DNA of 64,000 nucleotides from Chitinophaga eiseniae (GTDB taxonomy: Bacteria; Bacteroidota; Bacteroidia; Chitinophagales; Chitinophagaceae), in NCBI RefSeq assembly GCF_012641265.1, contig NZ_JABAHZ010000004.1:248001-312000 (forward strand), written 5' to 3'. Positions 60,927 through 64,000 of this stretch are shown here, in pieces (the stretch's first letter is position 1; each line of letters begins with the position of its first letter). A program made the translations under genes and the position numbers. A model generated the notes under the pieces. The model searched no databases. It was not told the DNA's origin and saw only the letters and a program-made list of their open reading frames with translations.

Positions 60927-61622
60927 ATGGCTCTAAAGTGTATAGTGGTAGATGATGAACCATTGGCGGCGCAGGTACTGGTGTCGTTTATCAATAAAAC
61001 GCCGGACCTTCAGCTGTTGAAAACCTTTCATCATCCGCTGGAAGCATTGCAGTTTCTGAAGCAGGAGAAAGTAGACGTAGTATTCCTGGATATCCAGATG
61101 CAGGAACTCAGCGGGATAGAACTGATGCAGCTGGCGCCTCCGGGCTTACAGATCGTGATGGTATCGGCGTACGACGAGTATGCCGTGGAGGGATTTGACC
61201 GGGAGGCGGTAGATTATCTCCTCAAACCGGTGTCGTTCGACCGCTTTGCACGGGCAGTACAGCGGGTGCTGGCAAAAAGTACACCCGCCATATCTCAGCC
61301 CGCCGGCACTGACTATATTTTTGTACGCACTGATAAGCGTATTGTGCGTGTAGACCTGAAAGATATTCTCTTCGTGGAAGCGCTTCGTAATTATGTAGCC
61401 ATACAAACCAGTCGCCAGAAAATACTCACCCTGCAGAACCTGCGCAGTTTCGAAGAAATCCTGGCGCCGTTCCGGTTTTTCAGGGTACATAAGTCGTATA
61501 TTATCTCCCTGGATAAAATAGACAGCATAGAAAGGCAACGTATTTTTACCGGGTCGCACAGCATTCCTATCGGCGACGCCTATGTGAAACAATTCCTGGA
61601 AGTGATCAATATGCCGCGGTAG
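60927..61622 (+). CDS. LytTR-family response regulator
   Basis: The 231-residue protein has a receiver (IVVDDEPLA, phosphoacceptor in VVFLDIQMQELSG, Lys in LLKPVSFDRF) and a LytTR domain (about 130-228, DYIFVRTDKRIVRVDL, ILFVEALRNYVAIQ, FFRVHKSYIISLDKI). It binds DNA as a dimer at direct repeats. It is the third gene of the unit and converges with the secreted protein gene (3-bp gap between stops). Confidence 0.93.
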   Translation: MALKCIVVDDEPLAAQVLVSFINKTPDLQLLKTFHHPLEALQFLKQEKVDVVFLDIQMQELSGIELMQLAPPGLQIVMVSAYDEYAVEGFDREAVDYLLKPVSFDRFARAVQRVLAKSTPAISQPAGTDYIFVRTDKRIVRVDLKDILFVEALRNYVAIQTSRQKILTLQNLRSFEEILAPFRFFRVHKSYIISLDKIDSIERQRIFTGSHSIPIGDAYVKQFLEVINMPR

Positions 61623-61625
61623 GCA

Positions 61626-62363
61626 TTAATTCAGTTCCTTGCTCCACTGTAAAAAGAATTGCTGTACAGTATGCGTAGCCTCGGGGCCGGCACGGTAGCA
61701 CATTTTCCAGATGTAAGGCTTCTTTTCGTATTCGGGGTTTACAAATACTTTCTTATTACGGGCGCCATCTTTAAGCGAGGCGCCGAAGTCTACTTCTTTC
61801 ATCTCGTTCAGCAACTTCATCAGTCCTGCTTTTATTTTGATATTGGGAGAAGCAGGGTATTCTTTTTGCCATTTGGTCAGCTCCGGGTTGGGATCATCGA
61901 GGTCGGCTATCACTGCCTGGTAATCGCTGATTGTTTTCTTATAGCCTTCCCTTACCTCGCCAGACGTTTCTTTCATTGATTCCTTTAGCGTTTCTACCAT
62001 TTCCACATATGTTTTTTTCATTTCCTGCCGCGAAGCCAGAAGGTTGGGATCGGGCGCTGTGGTAGGTTTCCGTTGCTGCCGGTCTTTTTCGTATTGCTCC
62101 TTAAATGTGGGCGAATTAACATACGCTTTCAGGTATTCGCAATAGGCTTTTGCTTTGCCGGCCCGGTCGCTCACTGCTACTTTGGCAAGTGCTTTAAAAG
62201 CGGGGATGCTGAAATATCCCTGTGTGAAATTATCCCAGATATATTTTTCCGCCATCTTATCGGTGAGCCCTATTTCTTCCACAATACTATTGCCTGTGAT
62301 TTTGAATGACATCAGCCAGGCTGCCAGTGGCAATGCCATGACGATGATGAGTAATTTTTTCAT
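61626..62363 (-). CDS. Secreted protein of unknown function, helical
   Basis: The 245-residue protein has a signal-like start (MKKLLIIVMALPLAAWLMSF). The mature part is mainly helical and charged (RQEMKKTYVEMVETLKESMK, GYKKTISDYQAVIADL), with one later Cys (IWKMCYRAGPEATHTVQQF). No family is recognised. Its promoter carries an imperfect copy of the ATAGGTA-N4-TACCTAT palindrome at the same 53.5-bp spacing to the -7 box as the hemerythrin gene. This suggests that it belongs to that regulon. Confidence 0.6.
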   Translation of the reverse strand: MKKLLIIVMALPLAAWLMSFKITGNSIVEEIGLTDKMAEKYIWDNFTQGYFSIPAFKALAKVAVSDRAGKAKAYCEYLKAYVNSPTFKEQYEKDRQQRKPTTAPDPNLLASRQEMKKTYVEMVETLKESMKETSGEVREGYKKTISDYQAVIADLDDPNPELTKWQKEYPASPNIKIKAGLMKLLNEMKEVDFGASLKDGARNKKVFVNPEYEKKPYIWKMCYRAGPEATHTVQQFFLQWSKELN

Positions 62364-62400
62364 ATCCTGTTGTTGTGTGTAACGAAAATATTAACGTACA

Positions 62401-62538
62401 CAAAACTAGGGATAGCACAGGGTAGGGCGCATAGGTAATAGTGTTCATTTACCTGGGTAATGTTGCCATATAGGTAGTGTTACCTATGTAAATGAATATT
62501 GCTGCTTATATACGGGTATTCATTCATCTTTACTTTTG
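62401..62538. promoter_or_regulatory. Divergent control region with palindromes C and D and two -7 boxes
   Basis: Site C, ATAGGTAGTGTTACCTAT (62470-62487), is centred 52.5 bp before TACTTTTG (62531-62538), reading rightwards to the small ORF at 62550. Site D, CTGGGTAATGTTGCCATA (62453-62470; 11 of 18 bases match C), is centred 53.5 bp before the minus-strand TAGTTTTG (62408 to 62401), reading leftwards to the gene at 62363. The two sites are 17 bp apart. Confidence 0.65.
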
Positions 62539-62549
62539 TGGTATAAAGC

Positions 62550-62633
62550 ATGGATTTTGTGATAGTAGGAACGGATGAAATGATAATCGTTGATAGGAAA
62601 AAGGACCGGTATATTGATACCGGTCCTCGTTAA
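62550..62633 (+). CDS. 27-residue small ORF under palindrome C
   Basis: ATG 62550 to TAA 62633 follows a full -7 box (62531-62538) by 11 bp. The peptide contains VGTDEMIIVDRKKDRYI. Its 3' end overlaps the hairpin at 62602-62627. It may be a real small protein or only the start of a regulatory RNA driven by the promoter. Supported by promoter position and the shared palindrome. Confidence 0.4.
   Translation: MDFVIVGTDEMIIVDRKKDRYIDTGPR
62602..62627 (-). terminator. Intrinsic terminator of ppsA
   Basis: The 11-bp perfect stem AGGACCGGTAT/ATACCGGTCCT has a 4-base loop. On the minus strand it is followed by a run of T. It lies 43 bp past the ppsA stop codon. Confidence 0.8.
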
Positions 62634-62670
62634 TTGGGCTGCATTGCATCAGCGCGATTGTTTTGGTGTA

Positions 62671-64000
62671 TTATTTCTCCGCCTCATGAATCGCCATCAC
62701 TGTTTTTATGACTGCATCTGGTGTAACTGAAATACTATCAATTCCCTGTGATACCAGGAATTTGGTAAAATCCGGGAAGTCGGAAGGTCCTTGTCCGCAG
62801 ATACCTACTTTTACCTTCATGCGTTTGGCTACCTGTATCAGGTGAGTGATCATGCGTAGCACTGCCGGATTGCGCTCGTTATAAATATTGGCCACAAGGG
62901 AGGAATCCCTGTCGAGACCAAGTGTGAGCTGTGTCAGATCATTAGATCCTATCGAGAAGCCGTCGATGAGGGCGGCAAATTCTTCCGCCATCATAATATT
63001 GGAAGGCAATTCTGCCATCAGGTATACTTCCAGACCGTGTTCGCCACGGCGTAGTCCGAACGATTCCATGGTGGCCAGCACCGCCTGCAGTTCTTCTATA
63101 GTCCGGCAGAACGGAATCATTACGACTACATTTTTAAGCCCCATGGTTTGTCTTACTTTTTGAATGGCTTTGCATTCCAGTTCAAAAGCAGGCTTGTATT
63201 GGGCGGAATAATAGCGGGAAGCGCCTCTCCAGCCAATCATGGGATTTTCTTCTGTGGGCTCAAAGTATTTACCACCTAAGAGATTGAAATACTCGTTGCT
63301 TTTGAAATCAGAGAAGCGAACGATGACTTTCTCAGGGTAGAAGGCGGCGGCAATTTTTCCAATACCATAAGCCAGTTTACTTACGAAGAAGTCAGCTTCA
63401 TTGTCGTATCCCTGCATCAGCTGTGCAATCTGTGCCGACAGTTCCGGGTCATTGAGCTCTTTGTGTTTGAGCAATGCCAGCGGATGTACTTTGATGTAGT
63501 TGTTGATAATAAATTCTTCCCGGGCCAGTCCCACGCCTTTGTTGGGCAGGTGGGTAAAGGAAAAGGCCATGCCGGGAGAGCCTACATTCAGCATCAGTGG
63601 GGTGCGTATAGCCGGGAGGGTAGACAGGTCCAGGTGATTTTCCCGGAAGGGGAGTATATCTTCATATACAATCCCATCACTGCCTTCTGCGCAGCTGACG
63701 GTGATTTCCTGGCCGGCGTTGAGTCTTTCTGTGGCATCGCCGCAGCCAACGATAGCAGGTATGCCCATTTCACGGGCTACGATAGCAGCATGACAGGTAC
63801 GCCCGCCCTTGTTGGTAACGATAGCAGAAGCCATTTTCATGATAGGCTCCCAGTCGGGATCTGTCATGTCGGTGACCAGGATGTCGCCGGGTTTAAATTC
63901 ACTGCCTGTAATTAAACGGTTGTCGAGGGAAAAGAGAATATTTACTTTGCCGGCGGCTATTTTATCGCCTACGGCGATACCTTTCAGCAATACTTTTGGC
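62671..64000 (-). CDS. ppsA: Phosphoenolpyruvate synthase, C-terminal part (5' end outside window)
   Basis: The frame continues to base 64000, so the N-terminal ATP-binding domain lies outside the window. The visible 443 residues hold the central phosphohistidine domain with the catalytic His in GGRTCHAAIVARE and the C-terminal PEP-utilising TIM barrel (PEKVIVRFSDFKSNEYFNLL, PMIGWRGASRYY, VMIPFCRTIEE, GFSIGSNDLTQLTLGLDRD, VGICGQGPSD). The enzyme turns pyruvate, ATP and water into PEP, AMP and phosphate for gluconeogenesis. It ends in a strong terminator. Confidence 0.95.
   Translation of the reverse strand, partial: PKVLLKGIAVGDKIAAGKVNILFSLDNRLITGSEFKPGDILVTDMTDPDWEPIMKMASAIVTNKGGRTCHAAIVAREMGIPAIVGCGDATERLNAGQEITVSCAEGSDGIVYEDILPFRENHLDLSTLPAIRTPLMLNVGSPGMAFSFTHLPNKGVGLAREEFIINNYIKVHPLALLKHKELNDPELSAQIAQLMQGYDNEADFFVSKLAYGIGKIAAAFYPEKVIVRFSDFKSNEYFNLLGGKYFEPTEENPMIGWRGASRYYSAQYKPAFELECKAIQKVRQTMGLKNVVVMIPFCRTIEELQAVLATMESFGLRRGEHGLEVYLMAELPSNIMMAEEFAALIDGFSIGSNDLTQLTLGLDRDSSLVANIYNERNPAVLRMITHLIQVAKRMKVKVGICGQGPSDFPDFTKFLVSQGIDSISVTPDAVIKTVMAIHEAEK

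Noticed and set aside
1..64000. CRISPR arrays, tRNA or rRNA genes, insertion sequences and integrases
   Set aside because: No regular spacer repeats, cloverleaf-type sequences, rRNA motifs or transposase/integrase domains were found when reading through the window.

Overview
The window looks like a chromosome segment of a Bacteroidota soil bacterium, most likely a Chitinophaga relative. The evidence is three SusC/SusD-type loci, an ECF sigma/FecR pair, a type IX secretion C-terminal signal, LytTR and 7TMR-DISM two-component systems, and promoters of the Bacteroidota type (TAnnTTTG -7 box). No rRNA, tRNA, CRISPR array, integrase or transposase was seen. Both ends cut genes: a SusD homologue at the left edge and phosphoenolpyruvate synthase at the right edge.

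Layout. 1-2.3 kb is the end of a glycan locus (SusD, GH76 mannanase-like lipoprotein). 2.3-16.4 kb is a mixed housekeeping and regulatory stretch: secreted SH3-like protein, orphan class B PBP, DeoR regulator divergent from NudK over a 10-bp phased repeat operator, AraC regulator, a TetR/small protein/MFS efflux unit with two matching operators, a secreted coiled-coil protein, DoxX and a PfpI-AraC regulator (divergent), a lone receiver protein, YjbQ, a 2OG-Fe(II) oxygenase, a phosphoesterase and a methyltransferase. 16.4-22.8 kb is signalling: a hybrid kinase, then a 7TMR-DISM kinase, a NarL-type regulator and a second 7TMR-DISM protein whose ATPase domain is degenerate. 22.8-25.1 kb holds a hemerythrin-like gene and two lipoprotein genes. 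25.1-26.3 kb is an EamA exporter behind a Pro/Val-rich leader peptide. 26.3-35.7 kb is a polysaccharide utilisation locus (sigma, FecR, STN-type SusC, SusD, IPT/NHL lipoprotein, GH20-like hydrolase). 36.6-41.1 kb is a second SusC/SusD pair without a sigma factor. 41.4-48.2 kb has a TTHB210-like lipoprotein, a propeller sensor with a degenerate kinase end, and a LytTR regulator with two LytS-type kinases. 48.3-58.6 kb has a ZU5 lipoprotein, an NmrA/cytochrome c unit, a giant GH74-like T9SS cargo protein and a TlpA-like thioredoxin. 58.9-61.6 kb is another LytS/LytTR cassette, again with one degenerate kinase. The right end is a secreted protein, a divergent control region and ppsA.

Two patterns stand out. 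First, an 18-bp palindrome (ATAGGTA-N4-TACCTAT type) is centred 52.5-53.5 bp upstream of the first base of the -7 box at four promoters. These serve the hemerythrin gene, the following lipoprotein gene, a 27-codon ORF near 62.5 kb and the secreted protein gene divergent from it. This looks like a small regulon. Its best candidate regulator is the NarL-type protein encoded just upstream of the first site. Second, each of the three response-regulator cassettes carries one kinase with normal motifs next to a sister kinase with lost or altered ATP-binding motifs, and the 42-45 kb propeller sensor is degenerate in the same way. In addition, two copies of a 170-180 bp dispersed inverted repeat (9.9 and 41.1 kb) show paired compensatory changes between their arms, so their fold seems to matter.
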